From NCBI RefSeq assembly GCF_022179545.1, contig NZ_AP025518.1:4960001-5024000 (forward strand): a DNA stretch of 64,000 bases, written 5' to 3'. Below, one piece after another: positions 44,932 through 55,132 of this stretch; position 1 is the first letter of the stretch; each line of letters begins with the position of its first letter. The DNA is from Mycolicibacterium fortuitum subsp. fortuitum (lineage in GTDB: Bacteria; Actinomycetota; Actinomycetes; Mycobacteriales; Mycobacteriaceae). Position numbers and translations under genes: made by a program. The notes under the pieces were generated by a model. That model was given only the letters and a program-made list of their open reading frames with translations, did not search any database and had not been told where the DNA came from.

Positions 44932-45413
44932 ACCTCACGATCCAAGATTCCAGCCATCGCCGGTTCGACGGCCAGCAATGCCAGCGCCTCATCACCGAAA
45001 GGATTGACCCCGGGGCCCTTTGCCAACGAGTGCGCCATCACCACGTGCAGACACTTGACCCGGTCGGGCATACCACCCCCGGTGAACGTGGTGCCCAGCG
45101 ACTCGATCGCGTCCCGTTCGGCCAGATACGACTCGTGCGCACGGCGATAGGCCGCCGCCAGATCCTCATCCTGCTGCAGGCGCTCGGTCATCTCCCGCAT
45201 CAGCCCGGAGGACTCCAGCCGACTGGCGGCCGCAGTGAGTGCCGGGTGCGTCAAGTAGTACAGCGTGGGGAACGGTGTGCCATCGGGCAACCTCGGCGCG
45301 GTCTTGACCACACCTGGTTCACCGTTGGGGCAGCGATAGGCGACCTCAAGGACTCCGCGCGGCTCACGGCCCAACTGCTTTGTCACGGCCTCGATGTCGG
45401 CGGGATCAACCAT
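44922..45413 (-). CDS. DUF501 protein (Rv1025 orthologue)
   Basis: The 163-residue product contains the DUF501 hallmarks CPNGEPGVVKTAPRLPDGTPFPTLYYLTHP and, near the end, CLHVVMAHSLAKGPGVNPFGDEAL. Function is unknown; the family always sits beside ppx and ftsB in actinobacteria. ATG 45413 overlaps the ftsB stop by 8 nt, and its stop overlaps the ppx start. The frame is open farther upstream, inside ftsB, without homology. Confidence 0.9.
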   Translation of the reverse strand: MVDPADIEAVTKQLGREPRGVLEVAYRCPNGEPGVVKTAPRLPDGTPFPTLYYLTHPALTAAASRLESSGLMREMTERLQQDEDLAAAYRRAHESYLAERDAIESLGTTFTGGGMPDRVKCLHVVMAHSLAKGPGVNPFGDEALALLAVEPAMAGILDREVWV

Positions 45414-46116
45414 TGGGACCTCTGGGCTCGGCTGGCGGAGGCGGCGGGACCGGCGGCCCACCCGGAGCAGGACCGCCCGGCGCGGGAGGCCCGCCGATGG
45501 TCGGGGAAACCCCGTGTGGCTCATCGGCAATCGTGTGCCACAGCGAGGTGTACCAGGGCTGCCCCGCGGGCGCCGCGGACCCCGGCGGCACCAGCTCCCC
45601 CGGCTCATCCGACGCCATGGCCCCTGGCGGAAGTTGCACCTGGTAGGGAGTGTCACCCGGCATGACGAAACCGAGCCGTTCTCTGGCCTGGGCCTGGATG
45701 TACTGGGGATCGGCCAGTTTGACCTTCTGCTGTTCCAGGTCGGCGATCTGAGCCCGCAACTGCTCCTCACTCGCCTTGAGTTGCTTCATCTCGGTGCGCT
45801 GCGCGAAGTAGGTGCGCACCGGCCCGGCAATCGTCAGCGTCAGCACGCACACCACCGCGGCGAGAATTGCCGCCCTACGGGCCGTCGACCCGAACCGCTG
45901 TTCGGACTGCAGCTCGGCCTGCTGCTGAGCCTGTACCGCAATGGCCTTGGTGACCGTCTCCTCGGCGGCCGGCTCGGCCTGCGCCGGACGGGACTCGGCC
46001 GCCCGGCGCCGCGGCTGTGAAGCGCGCGGCCGATTCGACTCCCCTGCCTTACCCGGCTTGCCGGGTCGGGAGGCCGGGGACCGTCGCTTCGGATCGGGCC
46101 GCTTCGCTTCGGGCAT
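45406..46116 (-). CDS. ftsB: FtsB/DivIC-like septum formation protein
   Basis: The 236-residue product has a basic Arg/Pro-rich cytosolic N-terminus (1-75), one transmembrane helix (about 82-100), a coiled coil (about 105-135, EMKQLKASEEQLRAQIADLEQ) with the PQYIQAQARERLGFVMPGDTPY block typical of FtsB/DivIC, and a Pro-rich outer tail. It should join FtsQ and FtsL in the divisome. The position between eno and DUF501 equals Rv1024. Gap to eno is 15 nt. Confidence 0.9.
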   Translation of the reverse strand: MPEAKRPDPKRRSPASRPGKPGKAGESNRPRASQPRRRAAESRPAQAEPAAEETVTKAIAVQAQQQAELQSEQRFGSTARRAAILAAVVCVLTLTIAGPVRTYFAQRTEMKQLKASEEQLRAQIADLEQQKVKLADPQYIQAQARERLGFVMPGDTPYQVQLPPGAMASDEPGELVPPGSAAPAGQPWYTSLWHTIADEPHGVSPTIGGPPAPGGPAPGGPPVPPPPPAEPRGPNG

Positions 46117-46131
46117 CGACGTGTCGGTGTG

Positions 46132-47490
<1,359 letters not shown>

Positions 47491-47512
47491 TCAAACGGGT
47501 CGCTCCGACGTG

Positions 47513-48244
47513 TCAAAGGCCGTGGCCGCCGGCGTACGCGGTCGCCCAGTCGCGGACCATCCGGGCGTACTGGTCGGAGTTGTTGTAGGCCTTCAGTGCC
47601 TTCATCCAGCCCCGCGGGGTGGACAGATCCTTGCCGTACCAGCACAGCAGACCCGCTGCGGAGAGCGCGGCGTCGTCGAAGTTGTCCGGGCTGACCACCC
47701 CGTCGTTGTTGGCGTCCACCCCGAAATGCCCCCAGGTCTCCGGGATGAACTGCATGGGCCCCATGGCGCGGTCCATCAGCGGATCCCCGTCGAGCTTGCC
47801 CTTGTCGGTGTCAGGAATCAGCAGGTTGCCTGCGGTTCCGTCCAGCTGCACCCCGCGGATCGGCGGGGTGACGTCACCGTTGCGGGCGATCATCGCGCCC
47901 CGATAGGTGCCGTGGTGGCTCTCGACCATGCCGATGCCCGCCAGGGTGGTCCAGGCCACCTGGCAGTTCGGGTTCTCCACCTGGGCAACGCGCGCGGCGT
48001 AGGCGTATGCCTCCAGGGCGTTGACGGGCATGCCCATCGCGGGCGCTCGCTGAGCGGCCCATTCATGCAGTTGATCGGCGGGCCGGCCCTTGGCATAGGT
48101 GTCGATGGCGGGCACCGGGTCGCCGGCCGGCGGTGGCACTCCCTCGGGAATTGGGGTCCCCAGATGCCACGAACAGCTGGATGCCAACAGCAGCGCTGTC
48201 GCAGCAACAACGGCGACAGCCCGCAGCCAACGCACTGGCGACAC
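47513..48244 (-). CDS. lpqU: LpqU-like lipoprotein, predicted lytic transglycosylase
   Basis: The roughly 243-residue product has a signal peptide with lipobox LLASSC and a lysozyme-like domain: GIGMVESHHGTY (catalytic Glu at about 110), AMGPMQFIPETW, DANNDGVVSPDNFDDAALSAAGLLC and VKAYNNS-type end (ALKAYNNSDQYA). It probably cuts peptidoglycan outside the membrane. The GTG at 48244 follows GAGGAG closely; a GTG 9 nt downstream or TTG 48256 are alternatives. It lies upstream of eno as Rv1022. Confidence 0.88.
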   Translation of the reverse strand: MSPVRWLRAVAVVAATALLLASSCSWHLGTPIPEGVPPPAGDPVPAIDTYAKGRPADQLHEWAAQRAPAMGMPVNALEAYAYAARVAQVENPNCQVAWTTLAGIGMVESHHGTYRGAMIARNGDVTPPIRGVQLDGTAGNLLIPDTDKGKLDGDPLMDRAMGPMQFIPETWGHFGVDANNDGVVSPDNFDDAALSAAGLLCWYGKDLSTPRGWMKALKAYNNSDQYARMVRDWATAYAGGHGL

Positions 48245-48370
48245 CGGACTCCTCAACCCCGCTCGGTCTGATTGGCCATCGTCGCATGCGCGGCTGCAGC
48301 CGCGTCGAGCGACGGGCCTGTGCCGGAAGAACGGCAGGTGAAGTCAGGGGGACTCACAGGGCCCCCTGCT

Positions 48371-48389
48371 AAGGTGAGCCACGCCTTGC
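48371..48389 (+). promoter_or_regulatory. Possible IdeR-type iron box upstream of efeU
   Basis: AAGGTGAGCCACGCCTT is an interrupted palindrome lying 64 nt before the efeU start and agrees by eye with about 11 of 19 positions of the TTAGGTTAGGCTAACCTAA iron-box consensus. That is weak, but the gene is an iron importer. A score against an IdeR matrix is needed. Confidence 0.35.
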
Positions 48390-48451
48390 TATGGCAAGGC
48401 AAGGCTATGTCTTTTATGGTGTTTTCACCCCGGTCGAACGAGGACGCTTTG

Positions 48452-49390
48452 ATGACTGTCATCTCGGACGTTCCGACCAGCACGCTGGTCGCGTCCAACG
48501 TCACATCGCAGGTGTTCGGCAGTGGCCTGATCGGTTTGCGGGAAGGCCTCGAAGCCGCCATCGTGGTGTCGATCCTGGTGGCATTCCTGGTGAAATCCGA
48601 ACGCCGCGACGCGCTCAAATGGGTGTGGCTGGGGGTCGGCGCGGCGATCGCCATGACTGTCACCGTCTTCCTGGTCATCCAGTTCGGCGAGAACACCATC
48701 AGTGGGCTCGGCGCCGAGGCCATCGCAGGCATCGCATCGCTGATCGCCGTCGTCATCGTCACCACCATGGTCCTGTGGATGAAAAAGGCGTCCGCCTCGA
48801 TGTCGGGCCAGCTGCGCGGCGAGATGTCGCAGGCGCTGGAGACCGGCGGCCTGGCGGTGGCGCTGCTGGCGTTCCTGGCAGTGGGCCGTGAAGGCGTGGA
48901 GACCGCACTGTTCATGGTCGGTTACGCCGAAGCCGAGACCCTGTGGCCGTTGACCGGCCTGATCGTCGGGGTCCTGATCGCCGCGGCGATCGCCTACGGC
49001 ATGTACGCAGGCGCTGTGCGGATCAACCTCGCCAAGTTCTTCTCCTACACCGGCGTCTTCCTGGTCGTGGTGGCGGCCGGGATCCTCGCGTACGGCATCA
49101 AGGCCCTGCAGACGGTGGGCTGGATCCCGGGATTGAGCGCGAAGGCCTTCGACATGAGTGGCGCGTTCGACTGGTCGGCCTGGTACGGCGAGATCATCCA
49201 AGGCATCTTCAACATCGATCCGACACCGACCGTGCTGCAGTTCGGCGCGTGGCTGGCTTACATCGTGGTGGTGCTGGCTCTGTTCCTGAAGCCGGTGCGC
49301 TCCGGCAGCCCAGCCGCCACCCCCGCCTCTTCCTCCGAGCCGAGCGTCGAGCCGGAGACCTCAACCTCACCCGAAAGGTCGACCAAGTGA
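48452..49390 (+). CDS. efeU: EfeU, ferrous iron permease (FTR1 family)
   Basis: The 312-residue, seven-helix product has the two REGxE iron motifs GLREGLEAAIV (about 33-43) and GREGVETALF (about 150). It carries Fe2+ or its oxidised product across the membrane. ATG 48452 follows AGGA at good spacing; upstream Met codons lack an SD. The last 35 residues are a Ser/Pro-rich cytosolic tail. efeO overlaps the stop (GTGA). Confidence 0.92.
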   Translation: MTVISDVPTSTLVASNVTSQVFGSGLIGLREGLEAAIVVSILVAFLVKSERRDALKWVWLGVGAAIAMTVTVFLVIQFGENTISGLGAEAIAGIASLIAVVIVTTMVLWMKKASASMSGQLRGEMSQALETGGLAVALLAFLAVGREGVETALFMVGYAEAETLWPLTGLIVGVLIAAAIAYGMYAGAVRINLAKFFSYTGVFLVVVAAGILAYGIKALQTVGWIPGLSAKAFDMSGAFDWSAWYGEIIQGIFNIDPTPTVLQFGAWLAYIVVVLALFLKPVRSGSPAATPASSSEPSVEPETSTSPERSTK

Positions 49391-50556
49391 AGCTGACCCC
49401 CGTCGTCAAGACCGGAATCGCGGCCTCCGCCGCGGTGCTGGCCGGCATTTCGATGAGCGCTTGCCAGGCCAAGGAGTCCGCGAACGGCAACGCCGGCGAC
49501 GGGGCCAAGTCCACACAGATCACCGTCGACGCCAGCGACACCGAGTGCAAGCTGTCCGGTACCACCGCGACCACCGGGCCCAGCACCTTCGAGGTCACCA
49601 ACAACGGGGACAAGGTCACCGAGTTCTACGTCTACGGCGAGGGCGACCGGGTCATGGGCGAGGTGGAGAACATCTCCCCCGGGCTCAAGCGTCAGCTCAT
49701 CGTTCAGCTCACCCAGCCCGGCACCTACCAGACGTCGTGCCGCCCGGGCATGGTCGGTGAGGGCATCCGCGGCGATTTCGTGGTGACCGGTCAAGCCGTC
49801 CAGATCGACACCGAGGGCAAGTTCAAGGACGCCGCCGACAGTTACAAGCGCTACGTGAACAGCCAGGTCGACGCCTTGGTGCCGGCCGTCGAGGAATTCG
49901 TCGCGGCCGTAAAGGCCAAGGACGTCGCCAAGGCCAAGTCGCTCTACCCGACGTCGCGCGTCTATTGGGAGCGCATCGAGCCGGTCGCTGAATCCTTCCC
50001 CAACGACCTCGACCCGCGAGTCGACCTGCGCGAGGCCGATCTCGAGCCCGGGCAGAAGTGGACCGGCTTCCACGCGCTGGAGAAGCAGCTGTGGGTCACC
50101 GGCCTCCAACCGGACGCCAATGCACTCGGCGACCAGTTGATCGCCGACGTCAAAGAGCTCCAGGCCGGCGTCAAGGCACCCGACTGGACCATCGACTCCA
50201 CTCAGATCGCCGGCGGGGCGCAAGGTCTGCTCGACGAGATCGCGATGAGCAAGATCAGCGGCGAAGAGGACATCTTCAGCCACACCGACCTCTGGGACTT
50301 CCGGGCCAACGTGGAGGGTTCGCAGACCGCGGTGGCCTCGGTTCGGCCGATCCTGGACGAGCGGGATGCCGAGCTGGGCAAGCGGGTGGACCAGCGCTTC
50401 GCCGACGTCGAGAAGTTGCTGGAGAAGTATCGTGACGGCGACGGCTTCGTCTCCTACGACAAGGTGACCGAACCGCAACGCCAGGAACTGTCGCGCGCCA
50501 TCGACGCGCTGAGCAAAGAAGTGAGCCAGGTGCAGGGTGTCATCGCCAAGCAGTGA
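49387..50556 (+). CDS. efeO: EfeO, periplasmic iron-binding lipoprotein
   Basis: The 389-residue product has a lipobox (ISMSAC, Cys27), a cupredoxin-like N-domain (about 40-135, with TECKLSG and TSCRPGM cysteines) and an M75 peptidase-like domain with the HxxE motif FHALEKQLW (about 230). It supplies iron or acts with EfeB outside the membrane. It starts at GTG 49387, overlapping efeU by 4 nt; efeB starts 20 nt before its end. Confidence 0.93.
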   Translation: MKLTPVVKTGIAASAAVLAGISMSACQAKESANGNAGDGAKSTQITVDASDTECKLSGTTATTGPSTFEVTNNGDKVTEFYVYGEGDRVMGEVENISPGLKRQLIVQLTQPGTYQTSCRPGMVGEGIRGDFVVTGQAVQIDTEGKFKDAADSYKRYVNSQVDALVPAVEEFVAAVKAKDVAKAKSLYPTSRVYWERIEPVAESFPNDLDPRVDLREADLEPGQKWTGFHALEKQLWVTGLQPDANALGDQLIADVKELQAGVKAPDWTIDSTQIAGGAQGLLDEIAMSKISGEEDIFSHTDLWDFRANVEGSQTAVASVRPILDERDAELGKRVDQRFADVEKLLEKYRDGDGFVSYDKVTEPQRQELSRAIDALSKEVSQVQGVIAKQ

Positions 50557-51856
50557 GTCCCCGGAACCCACCTCAGGTGAGGGGCAGGCCTCAGGGTTTT
50601 CCCGACGCAAGCTGTTCGGTGCGGCCGGGGTCACCGCCGCGGTAGTCGGTGCGGCCGGCGCAGGCGCGCTGGCCGGCCGGGCTTCTGCAGCCAGCACTCC
50701 GCACGGACTCCTGCAGGGGCCGGTGCCGTTCCGCGGCGAGCGGCAGGCCGGCATCATCACCGAGGCGCAGGACCGGATGCACTTCTGCTCCTTCGATGTC
50801 ACCACAGACAATCGCGAGGACGTCATCACGCTGCTCAAGCAGTGGACCAAGATGGCCGAGCGGATGACCCGCGGTCTCGAGGTGGCGCAGGACGGAGCTA
50901 CCGGAGGCAACCCGTACGCGCCACCGTCGGACACCGGCGAGGCCTTGGGCCTGCCCGCCTCACAGCTCACCCTGACCATCGGGTTCGGGCCGTCGTTCTT
51001 CCGCAAGGACGGCAAGGACCGCTTCGGCATCGCCGACAAGCAGCCCGCCGAACTCAAGGATCTGCCGAAGTTCCCCAACGAGACCATGGACCCGGCTCGG
51101 TGTGGTGGCGACATCTGCGTACAGGCCTGTGCGAACGACCCGCAGGTAGCGGTGCACGCAATCCGCAACTTGGCTCGCGTCGGTTTCGGCACGGTCGCCG
51201 TGCGGTACTCGCAGCTGGGGTTCGGCCGCACCTCCTCGACCACCCGTGATCAGGCCACGCCGCGAAACCTGTTCGGTTTCAAGGACGGAACGAACAACCT
51301 CAAGTCCGATCAGACGGAACTGCTCGACAAGAACGTCTGGGTGGCAGAGGGCGACGGGCCGGCCTGGCTCACCGGCGGCAGTTACCTGATCACACGACGA
51401 ATCCGGATGCGCATCGAGAACTGGGACCGCACAACGCTTCTGGAACAGGAGCGGGTGATCGGCCGACAGAAGGGCAGCGGTGCACCCAACGGTCTGCAGC
51501 AGGAATTCGACGAGCTCAATTTCGAGATCACCGACGGCAAGGGCAATCCGAAGATCGACAAGGATGCGCACGTGCGGTTGGCCTCGGCCGAGCACCTCGG
51601 CGGCATCGAGATCCTGCGTCGCGGTTACAACTTCACCGACGGTTCGGACGGGTTCGGCCACCTGGATGCGGGGTTGTTCTTCATCGCGTTCGTGCGCAGC
51701 CCCGAGAAGCAGTTCATCCCAATGCAGCGTGAGCTGGCCCGTAAGGATGCACTCAACGAGTACATCACCCATACCGGGACGGCCATCTTCGCCTGCCCGC
51801 CCGGCCTGCGCGACGGAGACAGCTCGGGATACTGGGGTTCGACGCTGTTCGAGTGA
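50537..51856 (+). CDS. efeB: EfeB, Tat-exported Dyp-type haem peroxidase
   Basis: The 439-residue product has a twin-arginine signal (FSRRKLFGAAGVTAAVV, about 21-37) and a Dyp peroxidase domain: GFKDGTNN with the catalytic Asp, proximal His region in the C-terminal half and SRGYNFTDG-type (LRRGYNFTDGSDG) end. The substrate is likely Fe2+ oxidation or haem. Tat export means it folds with haem in the cytosol. It completes the efeUOB operon. Confidence 0.94.
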   Translation: MSSPSSESPEPTSGEGQASGFSRRKLFGAAGVTAAVVGAAGAGALAGRASAASTPHGLLQGPVPFRGERQAGIITEAQDRMHFCSFDVTTDNREDVITLLKQWTKMAERMTRGLEVAQDGATGGNPYAPPSDTGEALGLPASQLTLTIGFGPSFFRKDGKDRFGIADKQPAELKDLPKFPNETMDPARCGGDICVQACANDPQVAVHAIRNLARVGFGTVAVRYSQLGFGRTSSTTRDQATPRNLFGFKDGTNNLKSDQTELLDKNVWVAEGDGPAWLTGGSYLITRRIRMRIENWDRTTLLEQERVIGRQKGSGAPNGLQQEFDELNFEITDGKGNPKIDKDAHVRLASAEHLGGIEILRRGYNFTDGSDGFGHLDAGLFFIAFVRSPEKQFIPMQRELARKDALNEYITHTGTAIFACPPGLRDGDSSGYWGSTLFE

Positions 51857-51860
51857 GCGC

Positions 51861-52676
51861 TCAACCGTTGGGGCTGAGCAAGATCTGGCTGAGACGGGTG
51901 GTGGTGGCGACGCCCTCGTCGTAGCCGCCCTGCCCGTTGAGCCCGTTCATGATTGCCAGCGTGTAGCGCTGTTTGGGCCCGGCGAAACCGACCGAGTTGA
52001 TGACCCAGCCGCCCTGCTCCTGTGACCACCCGTTCTTGTTGCCGGGGCTCATCGACGGGCCTGCACCCCAGACACCCCACTGCTGTTCCCCGCTGACCCG
52101 TTGCATTTCGGCGACCACCGCCGCGGCGTCGGGCGGATTGAGTTGTGTCAGCGTGTAGTTCATCAACCGGTCGAGGTCATTGGTCGTCGACTTCTGGAAC
52201 CCCCAGTACGGGAACATGTCTCCGAATCCCGGTTGTGGCCGCAGGTCTGTCATGCCGTACCGGGGGAAGCCTGCGTTGAACGCCTTGTGATCCGGTCCCC
52301 CGTAGCGGGACCACAGCGCATCGGTTGCCTCGTTGTCGGAGTTGCGCAACATGTTCACCATGAGCTGCCGGTCATTGCCCGACAAGCGCAATGCGCCGGC
52401 GCGTTCCCGGGTCAGCAGATCGACCACCATGGCCAGCTTGATGGTGGAAGCTGTCCAGATCATCGCCTCGGCGTTGCGGTTGGCGTATCGGGTCCCGGTG
52501 GCGCGGTCCCGCAGGACGTAGCCGACGGTGCCCGGCCGCGACGCGAGATAGGAATCGGCCGCCGCGATGCGTGAGCGCAGATCGCATCCTGTGGCTGCAC
52601 AATCCGCAATGGCCTGCGGTGCAACCATTCCCAGACCGAGGGCCAGGACGACGGCAGCGACCCGCAGTACCCGCAT
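51861..52676 (-). CDS. Class A beta-lactamase-like serine hydrolase, exported
   Basis: The 271-residue product has a signal peptide (1-24), then SxxK in WTASTIKLAMV (Ser about 76), SDN in LRNSDNEATDALW (about 112) and K-x-G in NKNGWSQEQGGW (about 215). The omega-loop Glu of true class A beta-lactamases is not evident, so it may be a cell-wall or esterase paralogue. GAGG precedes the ATG. It is convergent with efeB (4 nt between stops) and may be paralogous to the partial gene at 2-229. Confidence 0.82.
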   Translation of the reverse strand: MRVLRVAAVVLALGLGMVAPQAIADCAATGCDLRSRIAAADSYLASRPGTVGYVLRDRATGTRYANRNAEAMIWTASTIKLAMVVDLLTRERAGALRLSGNDRQLMVNMLRNSDNEATDALWSRYGGPDHKAFNAGFPRYGMTDLRPQPGFGDMFPYWGFQKSTTNDLDRLMNYTLTQLNPPDAAAVVAEMQRVSGEQQWGVWGAGPSMSPGNKNGWSQEQGGWVINSVGFAGPKQRYTLAIMNGLNGQGGYDEGVATTTRLSQILLSPNG

Positions 52677-53062
52677 TGCCTCACCGTATTTCGGTTCAGA
52701 CCTGCCTCAGCGTCGGCACAGCCCAGCCACACCGAGCTGAGACCCTGCTGTTGCCCGTTCGTGACGGTGGATGTGTGCTCTGTTGTCACAGCTGCCACAG
52801 CAGCACCGGCTCTGAAACAGGTGGGCGCCTTGCCCGCCTATGCGCGACAAAGTCGCTGGGATCGCCACTTCAGCCTCGATCGGCACAATTACCCCAACAC
52901 TGTGGCCACAGCGAACCATCGAGAACCGCTGGCCTCAGCAGTACCAGGATTTCGGCTGCCCAGCTATCAGCGACAGTGTCGCTGATGGTTGGGCAGTCCG
53001 AATCGCATCGTGGAGGCGGCACATACGCGTGGCGCGCGCCGTGGTGGAGGGGCGACTCGGGG
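52677..53062. promoter_or_regulatory. 386-nt spacer with a 41-nt near-perfect palindrome
   Basis: No credible ORF lies here. A palindrome at 52956-52996 has inner arms ATCAGCGACA/TGTCGCTGAT around one G, and outer arms CTGCCCA/TGGGCAG. It is about 67 nt downstream of the mazG stop on the minus strand. It may end mazG transcription or bind a dimeric repressor. No T-run follows. The rest holds the promoter of the beta-lactamase-like gene. Confidence 0.55.
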
Positions 53063-54190
53063 TCAGCCCGGCTCGTCCGTTTCGGCGTCAGGTTCGGCAG
53101 CGACGGGTTCGTCGTCAACGTCGGGCGCAGCTTCGTCGGGCGCAACCTCGGCAACGGAGTCATCGTCAGCCGGGTCGTCAGCTGCATCATCGGCGGAGTC
53201 GCCCGCATCATCCTCATCATCGAAATCATCGACAACCAGGGGTTCGGCAACCGCGCCCGGCCAGTAGGTCCGCCACTCCTCCTCGGTGATCGACCCCAGC
53301 GGTGTGACGTCGAGTTCCTCGGGCACATCCTCGCCACGGCGACCTGCCGCAACGTCGGACTCGACCAGCCGCACGGTGTCCATGAATTCCAAAACCGCAC
53401 TGCGCAGGTCGTTCTCGGCATCAACATCTGCCGAAACGGCCACCGAGGTCAGCGTCGCAGGCACCAGATCGGCGGGTAACCCGGCCTGCGCCACCCGCGC
53501 CAGCACCTTCTGGGTCAGCGCCAGGGCCGGCTGCCCGGTGGGAACGTCATCCATCGACGATCCGCGGGCCTTCACCTTCTGCTCCTGAGCCTTGCGCTCT
53601 TCCCACTGGGCCAGCTGCTCGTCCAATGAAATCGACTCTCCGGCGAGCACTGCCGGTACGCGGTTACCGAGCTTGCGCACGAGCGAGTCGGCGACATCAT
53701 CGATATTGAAGGGGTGAACCGGAGCATCCTCGGCGATGCGGGCGTGGAAAAGCACCTGCAGCAGCACATCGCCGAGCTCCTCTCGCAGCTCGTCGGCGTT
53801 GCCGCCGCGCACCGCGTCGAACAGTTCGTAGGTCTCCTCCAACAGATAGCGGCGCAACGAGTCGTGGGTCTGCTCGCTCTCCCACGGCCCGTCGGTGCGC
53901 AACTTGTCCATCATCGCCACGGCGTCCACGATCCGCTCCCCTGCCTTCGCCTGCGGGGCCGCGATCAACCGGTCGCCCGCGGCCAGGCGGGCCTTTACCG
54001 CAGGGTGCTCCGGGTCTGAGGACAACAGCACTGGTGCGTCCTCACCGTCATAGGCGGGCCGCGCCGACGGCAACGACCACGGCACCTTGACCGGCATTTC
54101 CTCGGTGTACTGCACGTCGCCGGTGAGGAATTCGATGGCTTCCACCGGGACCAGTGAGGGGCGGCGAGGATCGACCAACACGACGGTCAC
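53063..54190 (-). CDS. mazG: MazG-family nucleotide pyrophosphohydrolase with acidic tail
   Basis: The 375-residue product has an N-terminal domain, a MazG all-helical domain (about 90-190: CPWESEQTHDSLRRYL-like PWESEQTHDSLRRYLLEE, ELREELGDVLLQVLFHARI with metal-binding EExxE/ExxD) and an unusually acidic C-terminus (last 65 residues, DDFDDEDDAGDSADDAADD). MazG removes non-canonical or oxidised NTPs. GTG 54190 has GAGGGGG upstream. Gene order mfd-mazG matches M. tuberculosis. Confidence 0.9.
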   Translation of the reverse strand: MTVVLVDPRRPSLVPVEAIEFLTGDVQYTEEMPVKVPWSLPSARPAYDGEDAPVLLSSDPEHPAVKARLAAGDRLIAAPQAKAGERIVDAVAMMDKLRTDGPWESEQTHDSLRRYLLEETYELFDAVRGGNADELREELGDVLLQVLFHARIAEDAPVHPFNIDDVADSLVRKLGNRVPAVLAGESISLDEQLAQWEERKAQEQKVKARGSSMDDVPTGQPALALTQKVLARVAQAGLPADLVPATLTSVAVSADVDAENDLRSAVLEFMDTVRLVESDVAAGRRGEDVPEELDVTPLGSITEEEWRTYWPGAVAEPLVVDDFDDEDDAGDSADDAADDPADDDSVAEVAPDEAAPDVDDEPVAAEPDAETDEPG

Positions 54191-54280
54191 CGGGCTACAC
54201 CCCCTCACGGTTTTCGACGAGATTGCTGATCTCGGTTATACCAACACGTTGCCGGACCTCGACGCGTCTCGCGAGACGGG

Positions 54281-54312
54281 ATGACCGCCCTGCCCGAAGG
54301 CAAGGCGGTCAT
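54281..54312 (-). terminator. Hairpin after the VNVP-repeat gene
   Basis: ATGACCGCCCTGCC pairs with GGCAAGGCGGTCAT (one wobble) around CGAA, 37 nt after the stop of the minus-strand repeat gene and before mazG. Confidence 0.65.
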
Positions 54313-54348
54313 CATGTCACATTCAGCGGCGTGCGACTCCGACGGGAA

Positions 54349-54879
54349 CTAGCCCTCCGGAATCACCCAGTGACCCGGCGTCTCGTCGAAGAACGGGTTG
54401 ACGATGCCGTTGACGGTCGGCAATTTCTTCAGCTGACCGGGCGGAATACCGAAGAATGGGTTGGCAACACCGTTGACGACCGGTGTATTCACCAACTGAC
54501 CGGGAGCAATGTGCCCGTTAGGCAGGCGGAAGAAATCGTTCAGTTCCGGGAATTGCACCGTGGGGACGTTGACGTCCGGAACGTTCACGCTGGGAACGTT
54601 GACATCAGGAACATTCACACTGGGAACGTTGACATCAGGAACATTCACACTCGGAACATTCACGTCAGGAACATTCACACTCGGAACATTCACGTCAGGA
54701 ACATTCACACCCGGCACATTCACATCAGGAACATTCACACCGGGTACCGCCGGTCCGGGGACCGGAGGCGGCGGGGGCACGTTGGGAACGGCCTGCGCCA
54801 GGCCTGCACCCAGGCCAAACGCACCGAGACCCAGTGCTCCGGCCATCGTTGTGGTTACTGCGAACTTCTTGAAGTCCAT
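54349..54879 (-). CDS. Exported protein with VNVP pentapeptide repeats
   Basis: The 176-residue product has a signal peptide (1-30, ending AQA), a Pro-rich stretch (PPPPPVPGP), then about twelve copies of V-N-V-P-[D/S/G] alternating in a ten-residue period (46-107). It ends with two similar blocks (VNGVANPFFGIPPG and VNGIVNPFFDETPG). AAGGAG precedes the ATG at 54879. No family is known. A repeat of Val and Pro at fixed spacing should form an extended cell-wall rod or adhesin stalk (inference). Confidence 0.75.
   Translation of the reverse strand: MDFKKFAVTTTMAGALGLGAFGLGAGLAQAVPNVPPPPPVPGPAVPGVNVPDVNVPGVNVPDVNVPSVNVPDVNVPSVNVPDVNVPSVNVPDVNVPSVNVPDVNVPTVQFPELNDFFRLPNGHIAPGQLVNTPVVNGVANPFFGIPPGQLKKLPTVNGIVNPFFDETPGHWVIPEG
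54556..54744 (-). repeat. Tandem 30-nt repeats coding for VNVPD/VNVPS
   Basis: About six tandem 30-nt units encode the ten-residue VNVPDVNVPS motif. Neighbouring units are almost identical at the DNA level (repeated GGAACATTCAC), which suggests recent expansion; length may vary between strains. Confidence 0.85.
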
Positions 54880-55132
54880 GGTCACTCCTTCGCCTTGCGT
54901 CACCGCGACGATCACCTATCGGTAGCAATCGCGTGATGTTCGGTTTAGGAAATTGCACGACCGCCATCTGACCGACGATCTCGCCGCCTCTCCTGTGGAC
55001 GACTGTGCAATACCTTGACCCCCGCTTGGTATGTCGGACCCACATGCCGCGGCGTTATCAGCGAATCCGGGATTCGGCGCGTGCCGGTGTCCCGAAATAC
55101 GCCCTCACCAGGCCATAAGATGCCGAACAAAA

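Noticed and set aside
52571..53479. 302-codon + frame across the spacer and the mazG tail
   Set aside because: It overlaps two well-supported genes, has no SD and no recognisable domain; it comes from the repetitive acidic tail of mazG.
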